Positions 8,101 through 12,756 of a stretch of 12,756 nt of DNA are shown here, in pieces. The DNA lies in the NCBI GenBank assembly GCA_002503395.1, contig DARQ01000106.1:1-12756 (forward strand), given 5' to 3'. Numbering within the stretch: the stretch's first letter is position 1; every line of letters starts with the position of its first letter. The DNA is from Euryarchaeota archaeon UBA60 (GTDB lineage Archaea > Thermoplasmatota > Poseidoniia > Poseidoniales > Poseidoniaceae). The position numbers and the translations under genes were made by a program. Under the pieces are notes generated by a model. It was not told the origin of the DNA, did no database searches, and saw only the letters and a program-made list of their open reading frames with translations.

Positions 8101-10953
8101 ACGCTGAACCATTTCATTGCCTACATCAACAAATTTCAACCCGAATCAACCCCCTCGTCAGCCACATCCCCAATCCCTCCGCCAGCCGCGGAATCTGCCC
8201 TCGAACCTCCCGTTTCCCCTGTAGCCGCACCTGTAGAGCCACCCAGCGTAGAATCCTCCAGCGCAATGGCTGAACCCGCTCCTGCACAGGATTCCACGAT
8301 TACCCAACCCCGGGCAGGTCTTCGTCGCTGGCAGGTTGAGGTAGAGGAGTGTGAGGGTTTTGTCGAGGAATTAGATTTGCGCGGGCGGCTCGTCGTGGTT
8401 ACTGAAGATTGTTGGGGGCTGGCCGAGCTGGTCTGTAGTGAACTCGAGCGCCGCGGCGCTGGCGCTGTGCGCTTATCACTGGAATTATTGCACAAGAAAT
8501 TCACCGAAGAGAATGATGGAGGTCGCCGCATCCTGCGGGCTGACCCTTCATCACCGGTTCAAATTGCCGAGGCGGCACAGGCGATATTGAACTCGGGAGA
8601 CTTCGGAGGTATAATCCATCTCGCACCAACCCATCTGGCCGGCCATGAATGGTCGACCGGTGAAGCTGACACCACTGGAGCAGTGGCGATGCAGGGATTA
8701 TTCGGATTACTCAAGCACTTTGACTCAGCATATTCACAAGGTGATGGCATCCTCGCCTCTCTTACCGCCCTCGATGGTCGCCATGGCAACAAGGGAGAAC
8801 GTTTCAACAGTCTGGCGGCAGGTGCTTCCGGGGTGGTCAAGGCTTATGCGCACGAGCGTGGCAACATCCGTTGCCGGGCCTACGACGTTCACCCGGAAAT
8901 GCTTCTTGAGGAGAGCGAGTTGGCGACGAGATTGGTCGACGACCTACTCGGTCGCGGCGGCGAGGTTGAAATCGGTTTGGATGTCGATGGACGTCGATGG
9001 GCACTGGCTCTCTTCGATGAGGCGCTCGAGAAACCGCGTAGTGGGTTGGCCGATGATGAGGTCTGGTTGGTATCAGGTGGCGGCTCGGGGGTTACCGCCT
9101 CATGTATCATCGGTCTGTGCCAGGCCAGTGCGAAGAGCGAGGCACACTTCGTCTTGTTAGGGCGAACCGAATTGCTGGAAGAGCCAGGCGATTGGTTGGC
9201 TTGGTCTGATGAGCAACTCGAACAGCGCAAGTTAGCACTGCGCGAGGAGTTGGTCGCCTCGACTGAGGTCGGCGAGGTCTCAATCGTCGTATGGAATAAA
9301 GCATGGAGCCCATATCTTCGCAGTCGCGATATCCACGCCACAATCGCCTCAATCAACGCTACCGGAAATAGTGCAGAATACTACTCCTGCGATGTTACCA
9401 ATTCAGAAATACTCACCGCAATCGGCGAGGAAATCGGCTCCTCTAAGGGTCAGATCACCGCAATTGTCCACGGTGCCGGAATCGAGGATTCAAAATTGGT
9501 CGCCGATAAGGAATGGGATGTATTCGCCAATGTAGTTCGGGTCAAGGTCGATGGCTGGAGCGCCTTGATGGCGGCGGCCGTGGCTAGCGGTAGCGAAAAT
9601 CTGCGCTCAGCCTGTGCTTTCACCAGCGTCGCCGGACGTTTTGGCAATGGAGGCCAGAGCGATTACACCGCCTCAAACAATGTCCTCGATGCCGAGATGG
9701 CACGTTTGAGCGCGGGCGGGGAAACCAGGGCCGTCGCCATCGCATGGACCGGCTGGCGCGATGTCGGGATGGCGACCAGAGGTTCGATTGAGGCAATCTT
9801 TGCCACCTCCGGAATCGAGACCCTACCGGTCGATGTGGGGGTTCGCATCTTCGTCGATGAGATGTTATGCGGTGGTAAGCGCCGAGTCGTGGCTTGTGGG
9901 GCGCTTGGGCAGATGGATATATTCGATAGTTTCCGCGCCCCGCCACTACGCCTACCAGGCAATGTCAGCGCGGCTTTGGATAATCCCGAACGTTTTCCCT
10001 TCGTCGACCGGCTACTCGCATTTGCACAGGGTAAGTCACTGACCGGAGAGTCAATCCTATCGGTCGAAGAAATGCCATTCTTGGCCGACCATACCATCGA
10101 TGGCGTTCCATATCATCCTGGGGTGATGGCCTTGGAGATGTTCGCTGAGCATTCTCTGATGCTTTGCCCGGAGCATGCTCTTGCCGGTTTTGAGGCGGTG
10201 GAATTCGGTCTGCCAATCAAATTGATGAAGGGCGAGATGAAAGTTCGCACCGTGGTCGAGGTCAAACGAAGCGAAGGTGACCTGATCTGGCTTGAGGCGC
10301 ACATTGAAAGTGACTTGGTCAACTCAAAGGGGCAGGTTCTGGGCCAACCCCGTATACACCACAAGGCTGAGGTCAGACTCGTGCACAAAGCCGACGACCT
10401 CACCGGTCATTTCGTCACAGAACTCGCCGCCTCTCCTCGGCTCGGGGTGCCTATGGCTGGTGAGTTGGAATTGCCGGCCTCGTTCATCTACGAGCGATAT
10501 TTCCACGGCCCGAGATTCCAATCACATGGTGGTGTACTGCGGGGAGTCGGTGATGCCACCTCCCCCGGTTGCGATGGTATTGCGCTGATGCGTCACCAAT
10601 TGCCGGCCAGCGACCAATGGTTGGTCGAGAGTCAAGGTGAGTCGGTACTTCTCGAGGCCTTGCCAATGCTGATTGAAGCCGGTTTCCAGAATGCCGGTCT
10701 GGTGGCGATGGAATCCGATGGCATCTCCTCACTACCGATTGGAATCGGTTGGTCATCTCTGCTCAGAGTTCCTGACCGAGGCGAGAACCTAAGACTACGC
10801 TCGATCTTGACCGGGAGAGAGGAAGATGGAATCACTACCCATGATGTATGCGTATTCGGTGATGATGATGCACCGGTCCTCACCCTCAAGGATTTGCGCT
10901 TGAAGGCAATGGGTGTGGTGCCCGAGGAGCAGAAGTTCACTTTGCCGCGCTAA
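2173..10953 (+). CDS. Multidomain PUFA-synthase-like fatty acid/polyketide synthase (KS-AT-psiACP-KS-ACP-ACP-KR-DH)
   Basis: An iterative type I synthase of 2,926 residues. Domains in order: KS1, about 20-480 (Cys225 in DAACASS, His359 in EAHGTST, His398 in IGHLKAAAG: full triad). AT, about 655-990 (PGQGSQ, GHSLGE with Ser757, and HAFH at 859-862, the malonyl-type signature). A degenerate ACP-like domain, about 1080-1150. KS2, about 1198-1663 (Cys1407 in LACAST, His1555 in SHETYTPARGG, His1595 in GFTGHPMG: triad kept, so not an obvious chain-length factor). ACP1 1768-1841 and ACP2 1914-1987, both with GIDTVKQ (Thr1802, Thr1948). KR with its structural half, about 2050-2590 (GGGSGVT 2302-2308, Lys2458, Ser2485, Tyr2498, Asn2502). 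DH, about 2600-2915 (His2640 in HTIDGVPYHPG, HGPRFQ 2778-2783, Glu2835 where Asp is usual). Linkers are rich in Pro, Ser, Thr and Glu. No enoyl reductase, thioesterase or terminal reductase is seen. The gene is flanked by fabI and a PPTase gene. The GTG start at 2173 is uncertain. The product is unknown; a fatty acid or polyene-like chain is likely. Confidence 0.93.
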   Translation: MRPISKNTDSTADGLEQGPFEPIAIIGLSCLLPDSPEIDTFWDNVLKARVSITEVPSDRWKPQDFYDPNGSPGSVAENKTYSKIGGFVRDFEFDWRRWRIPPGSLPQIDVTQLWAVAVSASALEHAGYGEGGKELNRALTGVVFANAVGGENRDTGTLHVHVDQAIRYAQESGMTDTESFREKWTEGLPKVDEDTMPGELANVIAGRVANLLDLQGPNYTTDAACASSMAALVDSCRQLQSRQVDVVICGASDRSMNASTYAKFSAIGALSATHSTPFDAGANGFVMGEGAGAFVLKRLGEAIAEGDEVYGVIRGVGASSDGRGKGIAAPSRRGQRQAVVRAYAQAGYDSSSVELVEAHGTSTRVGDATELATLAEVFADVPSGDNVAVGSIKSQIGHLKAAAGIAGMLKCVLALHHRTIPPSAGFVNPNNTVDWTKNPFFVPTQPREWPLPKSGAPRRAGVSAFGFGGTNFHVALEAYDPEFHLALATLWESSYSAAMAALGTASKAEEGDTESNRVLADTGTSSAASILDANARPSMTHEELKRIEGSLLLLNAAEIGALAAKLQQLSEILSGGGPGFDDDPAGRRLSIELPRASKGYSATGVRMALVATSWAEFDKRVALALQAMDDPEKWGFLAAQGVMISAEPALSEDARIAHLYPGQGSQYVGMTLDLSKRWSVIGRVWEMSDETMVEVLEGESLSSFVLRENLSEDEQKEAEHKLKQTEYTQPAMLTADLAIEGALNSHGYRPDMVAGHSLGEYAALMSSGILAMDGALRAAAARGTEMGAVVIDDAGLMASVTAPYERVAEIIESVDGYVIAANKNSPKMTVIAGETAPVKQAISEFEAAGFTSVILQTSHAFHSRIVAPANEPLKKFLSGLEINWPQIPITSNVDGDWYPSATTGVDAKAAILGKLAPQMASAVEWTKQIETMYAAGARLFVEVGPKRALTVFSSQILEDKPHLAVMTNHPKQGGIASLLQAMGMLALAGRPPQWPKHDSPELTEGFRAGPIEAHQTSAVVSSSEWEELRIRSRPLPSGGMPATTTASQVPSTGTADATPPSGTANATASPTPSAEAASRNIERWVAGELSAICGYPARFCEGQVELRGGLGMSDAQISTLVANIAGKVSTDTEVDVASALTAGDISRWVTTAPQVAPATTIPTPPPSDTSLAATPSTVSSGVQSGQQVVTSATSSRHNNPYVVTGISLGLPGGERVFDDDNFEKLVRGETCISKVSDEFKQRILDKNIVRLIKGSEGQARMETASEFADIPQLAGQMAAFDLTEEFGIDAKVVSAWDISTQLAVASGLLALRDAAIPLTPEEKVGKGGLRLITNWQIPSVYRDNTGVVFASCFPGIAKLTEKVKNNGDDGEGRFDRSFLFQVLNMGHSQFAQMTGIRGPNSTINLACASTAAAFSIAEDWLDCGRVERVVIISADNVTGEDLWEWIGAGFAASGAASTSDVVEEAALPFDARRNGMILGMGAASFVVERRSDAAERGVQPYAELLGATLANSSFHGTRLDVAHVSASVNNFVGQMETKWGLNRNSIAPHTFFMSHETYTPARGGSAQAEVKALRDTFGESTNSLVITNTKGFTGHPMGVGIEDAVLIYALATGRAPPIANHREVDPELGDLNISKGGYFAGMEYGLRFAAGFGSQLAVTMWKRCEIEGERIDGHRLMEWNRQLAGRDDLELRILDNKLVAYVGSEENLHGGLQGEAFPLTSNLAKPEPTPEPAPQTPTSPTAPVAPESAPQSAAVEQPPPVHSGDTSEIESLVVEVVVEHTGYPADFIELDQDLEGELGIDTVKQAEIMGDIRAKFSLPIDEDFVLSEHPTLNHMIAYIVKMSVGTEPTSEPVTTASTESIPHTPEPEPEILSSESEVISTPEPSVSTVEADATEATEAPVIPEIPTQTSDSGDVADIVLDVVVEHTGYPKDFLELDQDLEGELGIDTVKQAEIMGDIRAKFTLPLDEGFSLADHPTLNHFIAYINKFQPESTPSSATSPIPPPAAESALEPPVSPVAAPVEPPSVESSSAMAEPAPAQDSTITQPRAGLRRWQVEVEECEGFVEELDLRGRLVVVTEDCWGLAELVCSELERRGAGAVRLSLELLHKKFTEENDGGRRILRADPSSPVQIAEAAQAILNSGDFGGIIHLAPTHLAGHEWSTGEADTTGAVAMQGLFGLLKHFDSAYSQGDGILASLTALDGRHGNKGERFNSLAAGASGVVKAYAHERGNIRCRAYDVHPEMLLEESELATRLVDDLLGRGGEVEIGLDVDGRRWALALFDEALEKPRSGLADDEVWLVSGGGSGVTASCIIGLCQASAKSEAHFVLLGRTELLEEPGDWLAWSDEQLEQRKLALREELVASTEVGEVSIVVWNKAWSPYLRSRDIHATIASINATGNSAEYYSCDVTNSEILTAIGEEIGSSKGQITAIVHGAGIEDSKLVADKEWDVFANVVRVKVDGWSALMAAAVASGSENLRSACAFTSVAGRFGNGGQSDYTASNNVLDAEMARLSAGGETRAVAIAWTGWRDVGMATRGSIEAIFATSGIETLPVDVGVRIFVDEMLCGGKRRVVACGALGQMDIFDSFRAPPLRLPGNVSAALDNPERFPFVDRLLAFAQGKSLTGESILSVEEMPFLADHTIDGVPYHPGVMALEMFAEHSLMLCPEHALAGFEAVEFGLPIKLMKGEMKVRTVVEVKRSEGDLIWLEAHIESDLVNSKGQVLGQPRIHHKAEVRLVHKADDLTGHFVTELAASPRLGVPMAGELELPASFIYERYFHGPRFQSHGGVLRGVGDATSPGCDGIALMRHQLPASDQWLVESQGESVLLEALPMLIEAGFQNAGLVAMESDGISSLPIGIGWSSLLRVPDRGENLRLRSILTGREEDGITTHDVCVFGDDDAPVLTLKDLRLKAMGVVPEEQKFTLPR
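7474..8133 (+). repeat. Tandem duplicated ACP modules inside the synthase gene
   Basis: Two 74-codon ACP units, 7474-7695 and 7912-8133, lie exactly 438 nt apart. By eye, 57 of 74 residues are identical, including an unbroken identical block of 28 residues around the attachment site, while many codons differ. They are separated by a variable linker (codons 1842-1913) dominated by Pro, Glu, Ser and Thr. Tandem ACPs are typical of PUFA-type synthases, where extra ACPs raise output. Here there are two with complete motifs. Confidence 0.9.
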
Positions 10954-10982
10954 GTGGGTTGCTGAGGGTTGATGTGGGTGGT

Positions 10983-11717
10983 ATGGCGATGGTGTGGTCA
11001 CCGAAGGGAGAGGTCGAATTTCTTTCCTCACCCTTTTCAGATAGCGCGGAATGGGCTCGTCCATCAACCTTGATCGGTCGCTTACCGATCCGTATCACCA
11101 AACCCGATGCAAGGCCGCCGACCAACCATGAATCACCTCATCTTTGTTCTCCACTAGAAGTATCACGGTTTTCCACCGCCAAACGATACGAAGAGCACCT
11201 TGCCGGGAGGTGGTTGGTGGGGGAATTACTCAAACACTGGGGAATTGAGATTGCCGGATTGGAAATCATCCGAGATGAGAATCGCGCCCCGTCACTATCT
11301 TGGCGGGCCGAGCCAGACTTCGCCAAATCTTTACCCAGTATCTCCATTGGCCATAGTGAAGGTTGGGCGATTGCCGCTTTGAGCGAGGCGAATTATCATG
11401 TTGGAATCGATGCTGAGCCGGGTAGCAGAGAAATTTCTTCCTCTGCATTTGTGATGATGGCCAGTGGCAATGAGTTGCAATACCTCAATGATTATCCCGA
11501 ATCGGCCATATCGATATGGACCGCTAAAGAGGCGGTGCAGAAAGCCCTTCATCTCGGGATGCACCTGAATCCACGAAAAGTCAGCACGAAATGGCCGAAC
11601 CCAATTGCTGACTTTGCGGTAATTATCCCAATTGGAAAGAACAAAATCCAATTGGAAACATGGCAGTACGATGACCTGAGGATTTCTTTGGCATTCGCAG
11701 CGAAGGCTGATTATTGA
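10983..11717 (+). CDS. Sfp-type 4'-phosphopantetheinyl transferase
   Basis: It transfers the phosphopantetheine arm of CoA to carrier proteins and so should activate the ACPs of the upstream synthase. With the chosen start it has 244 residues (Sfp has about 224). Visible motifs are IGHSEGWAIAAL (His124; compare the SHS segment of Sfp), VGIDAEP (Asp143 and Glu145, Mg2+ ligands) and IWTAKEAVQKAL (Trp179, Lys182, Glu183). These are the standard order and spacing of the Sfp/AcpT superfamily. The N-terminal 110 residues are divergent. The start is unsettled: the longest frame begins at TTG 10959, with GTG 10974, ATG 10983 and ATG 10989 also possible. GGTGGT (10977-10982) would suit ATG 10989 best, with 6 nt spacing. 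The gene follows the synthase stop by only 5-35 nt on the same strand, so the two are very probably co-transcribed. Its 3' end converges on the MerT-like gene with 22 nt between stops, and no obvious terminator hairpin is visible there. Confidence 0.9.
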   Translation: MAMVWSPKGEVEFLSSPFSDSAEWARPSTLIGRLPIRITKPDARPPTNHESPHLCSPLEVSRFSTAKRYEEHLAGRWLVGELLKHWGIEIAGLEIIRDENRAPSLSWRAEPDFAKSLPSISIGHSEGWAIAALSEANYHVGIDAEPGSREISSSAFVMMASGNELQYLNDYPESAISIWTAKEAVQKALHLGMHLNPRKVSTKWPNPIADFAVIIPIGKNKIQLETWQYDDLRISLAFAAKADY

Positions 11718-11739
11718 ATAATAATGAAATGGCCTTCGG

Positions 11740-12168
11740 TTAGTTCCAGAGCGCACCATCTTCCCAAGGTAAGCCGACGGCGATACCCACGAATTCAAGA
11801 ATCACGTAATTGAAGAATAGATAGGTGACCAATGAGGCAATAAGTACCAACAGTGCGGTGTTGATGATTCTGGTTCGCTGCTGTTTGGCTTCATCGAGAG
11901 TGCAGATTCCCTGACTACGAAAATGGAAGGTCAGTCCGGCGCCGATGAAGATGAGAGTAAAGCCATAGAGGATCGGTCGAAAAGGCCCCCAATACAGGGT
12001 GTCCGATAACGCCGCCGCGGTCGATACCGAAGCCAATCCGAACATTACCAATACCACGCTGGGCAGACAACACATACTGGCCAGGACTCCACTGCTCATG
12101 ACCAGTTTCCACAGACTTTGGGAGCCCTCACCTGTTGCATCATCAGCCTCCCCTTGTTCTTCATCCAC
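11740..12168 (-). CDS. MerT-like small membrane protein (putative metal/thiol-linked transporter)
   Basis: The 142 residues include three likely transmembrane helices: about 22-48, 65-83 and 101-124. The first carries a vicinal cysteine pair followed by Pro (LASMCCLPSVVLVMFGLA, Cys33-Cys34). A segment PFRPILYGFTLIF (62-74) strongly resembles the EPYRPIFIGAALV region of MerT. The overall plan matches the MerT mercuric-ion permease family (about 116 residues), in which the helix-1 Cys pair accepts Hg2+. The second MerT Cys pair, between helices 2 and 3, is reduced to a single Cys89 (GICTLDEA). The N-terminus (1-18) is an extra acidic, polar tail. The start is GTG, chosen because GGAGGG (minus strand, 12174-12179) lies 5 nt upstream. 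No merA, merP or merR is nearby, so mercury transport is only a family-based guess; another soft metal or a redox role is possible. Confidence 0.75.
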   Translation of the reverse strand: MDEEQGEADDATGEGSQSLWKLVMSSGVLASMCCLPSVVLVMFGLASVSTAAALSDTLYWGPFRPILYGFTLIFIGAGLTFHFRSQGICTLDEAKQQRTRIINTALLVLIASLVTYLFFNYVILEFVGIAVGLPWEDGALWN

Positions 12169-12173
12169 GTATA

Positions 12174-12179
12174 CCCTCC
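12174..12179 (-). promoter_or_regulatory. Shine-Dalgarno site fixing the MerT-like GTG start
   Basis: GGAGGG on the minus strand lies 5 nt before GTG 12168-12166. The overlapping ATG just downstream (12165-12163) is in another frame, so this site decides the start. Confidence 0.7.
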
Positions 12180-12229
12180 AATGCTACTTGTTATTGAATG
12201 CTCGTTTGAACACCGAATCGGCTAAGAAG

Positions 12230-12235
12230 TATATC
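12230..12235. promoter_or_regulatory. TATA-like box between the divergent MerT-like and tRNA-Gly genes
   Basis: TATATC on the plus strand (GATATA on the minus) is centred 25 nt before the tRNA 5' end, the expected spacing for an archaeal tRNA promoter. On the opposite strand it would put a transcript start near 12205, about 37 nt before the MerT-like GTG. One box may therefore serve both genes. This is seen only from position and sequence. Confidence 0.4.
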
Positions 12236-12256
12236 TGCGCGCAGTAGGAATATCAA

Positions 12257-12331
12257 GCGGATATAGTGAAGTGGTTATCACCTGAGGTTTCCAACCTCAT
12301 ATCGTGGGTTCAACTCCCGCTATCCGCACCA
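12257..12331 (+). tRNA. tRNA-Gly (anticodon UCC), 3' CCA encoded
   Basis: A complete cloverleaf can be drawn: acceptor stem GCGGATA/TATCCGC (7 bp, all Watson-Crick), D stem GTGA/TCAC, anticodon stem TGAGG/CCTCA with loop TTTCCAA (anticodon TCC, reading GGA and probably GGG), 4-nt variable loop TATC, T stem GTGGG/CCCGC with one G-T pair and loop TTCAACT, discriminator A, then CCA at 12329-12331. There is no intron. The A73 discriminator fits archaeal tRNA-Gly. Confidence 0.95.
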
Positions 12332-12585
12332 ATAATCGCTTCGTTGCACTTTACCCTGCCGCCGTTCTTGTGCGGCGATTCGCCGCGCATCGTTCCAAAC
12401 AAATACTGACGCGTTCTTTGTTGCGGAAAAATTTCTTCAATAATTAAATACAATGGATAGCGAGCAAACAGACCCACTGAAAGCCCTTCCAACAGGTAAT
12501 TTCAGTTGAATGGGGTTTCGGATGACCCCCTTCCAACTCATCCGAGTTGGTTAGTTGCTGCTTCCAACTGGCTTGAGATTGAGGT
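12332..12585. other. Non-coding stretch with several inverted repeats
   Basis: I see no convincing gene in these 254 nt. They hold a GC-rich hairpin (GCGGCG-ATT-CGCCGC, 12372-12386) soon after the tRNA, an A/T-rich tract at 12426-12452 containing TTAAATA, and a cluster of overlapping inverted repeats at 12512-12550. The octamer CTTCCAAC recurs near 12486, 12530 and 12561. The region lies between a plus-strand tRNA and the 3' end of a minus-strand gene, so terminators for both would be expected here. Confidence 0.5.
12512..12550. terminator. Candidate structured terminator region downstream of the right-end gene
   Basis: Three overlapping stems can be drawn: GGGGT/ACCCC (12512-12516 with 12525-12529), TCGGATGA/TCATCCGA (12518-12525 with 12538-12545) and CCAACTC/GAGTTGG (12533-12539 with 12544-12550, 4-nt loop). 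The last two share bases and cannot form together. The region starts 36 nt past the minus-strand stop. No strong U-tract follows, so a terminator role is a weak inference. Confidence 0.3.
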
Positions 12586-12756
12586 TCACTCACGGTGGTC
12601 CCATTGGGGTGGCGGGGTCCTTCGACGTCCCATGAACAGGACAATGATGATAAGCACTGCTAAGATTGAAACAAGGCCAATGATTATTGTAGTCTTTGGA
12701 TTAATCGAAGAACCAGCACTCGTCGAGGTGTTTTCACCATCATCTACTGGAGTTGT
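12586..12756 (-). CDS. C-terminal end of a membrane-anchored protein (truncated by window edge)
   Basis: The minus-strand frame open from the right edge ends at TGA (12588-12586) and gives 56 residues. It reads as a Thr/Ser/Asp-rich linker (TTPVDDGENTSTSAGSS), one strong transmembrane helix (about residues 22-42 of the fragment: TTIIIGLVSILAVLIIIVLF), a positive stop-transfer GRRR, then a short proline-rich cytoplasmic tail ending QWDHRE. This is the usual end of an archaeal exported surface protein with a single C-terminal anchor, in the same style as the protein at 249-1259. The ectodomain, and so the function, lies outside the window. The coding frame is inferred from the clean linker-helix-basic pattern; other frames here lack it. 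Confidence 0.75.
   Translation of the reverse strand, partial: TTPVDDGENTSTSAGSSINPKTTIIIGLVSILAVLIIIVLFMGRRRTPPPQWDHRE

Noticed and set aside
7320..8320. Repetitive Pro/Glu/Thr linkers as a possible repeat array or CRISPR-like element
   Set aside because: The repetition is at protein level, low-complexity interdomain linker around the ACPs, with no regular nucleotide repeat-spacer pattern.
11628..11658. Direct repeat CCAATTGGAAA, two copies 20 nt apart
   Set aside because: Lies inside the PPTase coding sequence and is explained by local codon coincidence; no array or mobile-element context.
12372..12386. GCGGCG-ATT-CGCCGC hairpin as a tRNA terminator
   Set aside because: No following T-tract and about 40 nt beyond the tRNA; archaeal termination usually depends on T-runs. 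Noted only within the intergenic description.
12453..12509. 18-codon plus-strand ORF (MDSEQTDPL...) after an A/T-rich tract
   Set aside because: Too short, no ribosome site, and the TATA-like TTAAATA is directly adjacent, not 25 nt upstream of it.
12444..12644. 66-residue minus-strand frame overlapping the right-end gene
   Set aside because: It overlaps the frame with the clear linker, transmembrane helix and RRR pattern, and shows no recognisable protein features.
1..12756. Mobile elements, attachment sites or CRISPR arrays
   Set aside because: I found no transposase, integrase, terminal inverted repeats or regular repeat-spacer structure. The tRNA-Gly could in principle be an integration site, but no repeated 3' tRNA fragment is visible in the window.

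Overview
The window most likely comes from an uncultured marine archaeon of the Thermoplasmatota, perhaps Marine Group II (Poseidoniales). That placement is an inference. It rests on GGTG-type Shine-Dalgarno sites about 5 nt before starts, TATA-like boxes about 25 nt before likely transcript starts, a tRNA-Gly of archaeal appearance, and exported proteins with one C-terminal membrane anchor and short charged cytoplasmic tails. There is no rRNA or other decisive marker, so a bacterial source is not strictly excluded.

Layout: (1) 2-178, the 3' end of an unrecognised plus-strand gene. (2) 249-1259, a secreted, membrane-anchored surface protein with a very acidic tail. (3) 1377-11717, the core of the window, a three-gene plus-strand operon. 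It encodes a FabI-type enoyl-ACP reductase, a giant 2,926-residue multidomain synthase (KS-AT-degenerate ACP-KS-ACP-ACP-KR-DH) and an Sfp-type phosphopantetheinyl transferase. (4) 11740-12168 on the minus strand, a MerT-like small membrane protein that converges on the operon. (5) 12257-12331, tRNA-Gly(UCC). (6) 12332-12585, a non-coding stretch with several inverted repeats. (7) 12586-12756 on the minus strand, the C-terminal end of a membrane-anchored protein that runs off the window.

The three operon genes together supply the activities of one fatty-acid/polyketide cycle: malonyl loading (AT), condensation (two KSs), carrier proteins (ACPs), ketoreduction (KR), dehydration (DH), enoyl reduction (the separate FabI) and carrier activation (PPTase). 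The architecture resembles PUFA synthases and related iterative type I systems, but FabI stands where PfaD would be expected, and there is no thioesterase or other release domain. Archaea generally make isoprenoid lipids and lack a classical ACP-dependent fatty acid synthase, so a compact and apparently complete acyl-chain synthase in such a genome is the main point of interest. Unusual details include threonine at the usual serine attachment site in both intact ACPs, a third ACP-like domain that has lost that site, and a glutamate at the presumed DH aspartate position.
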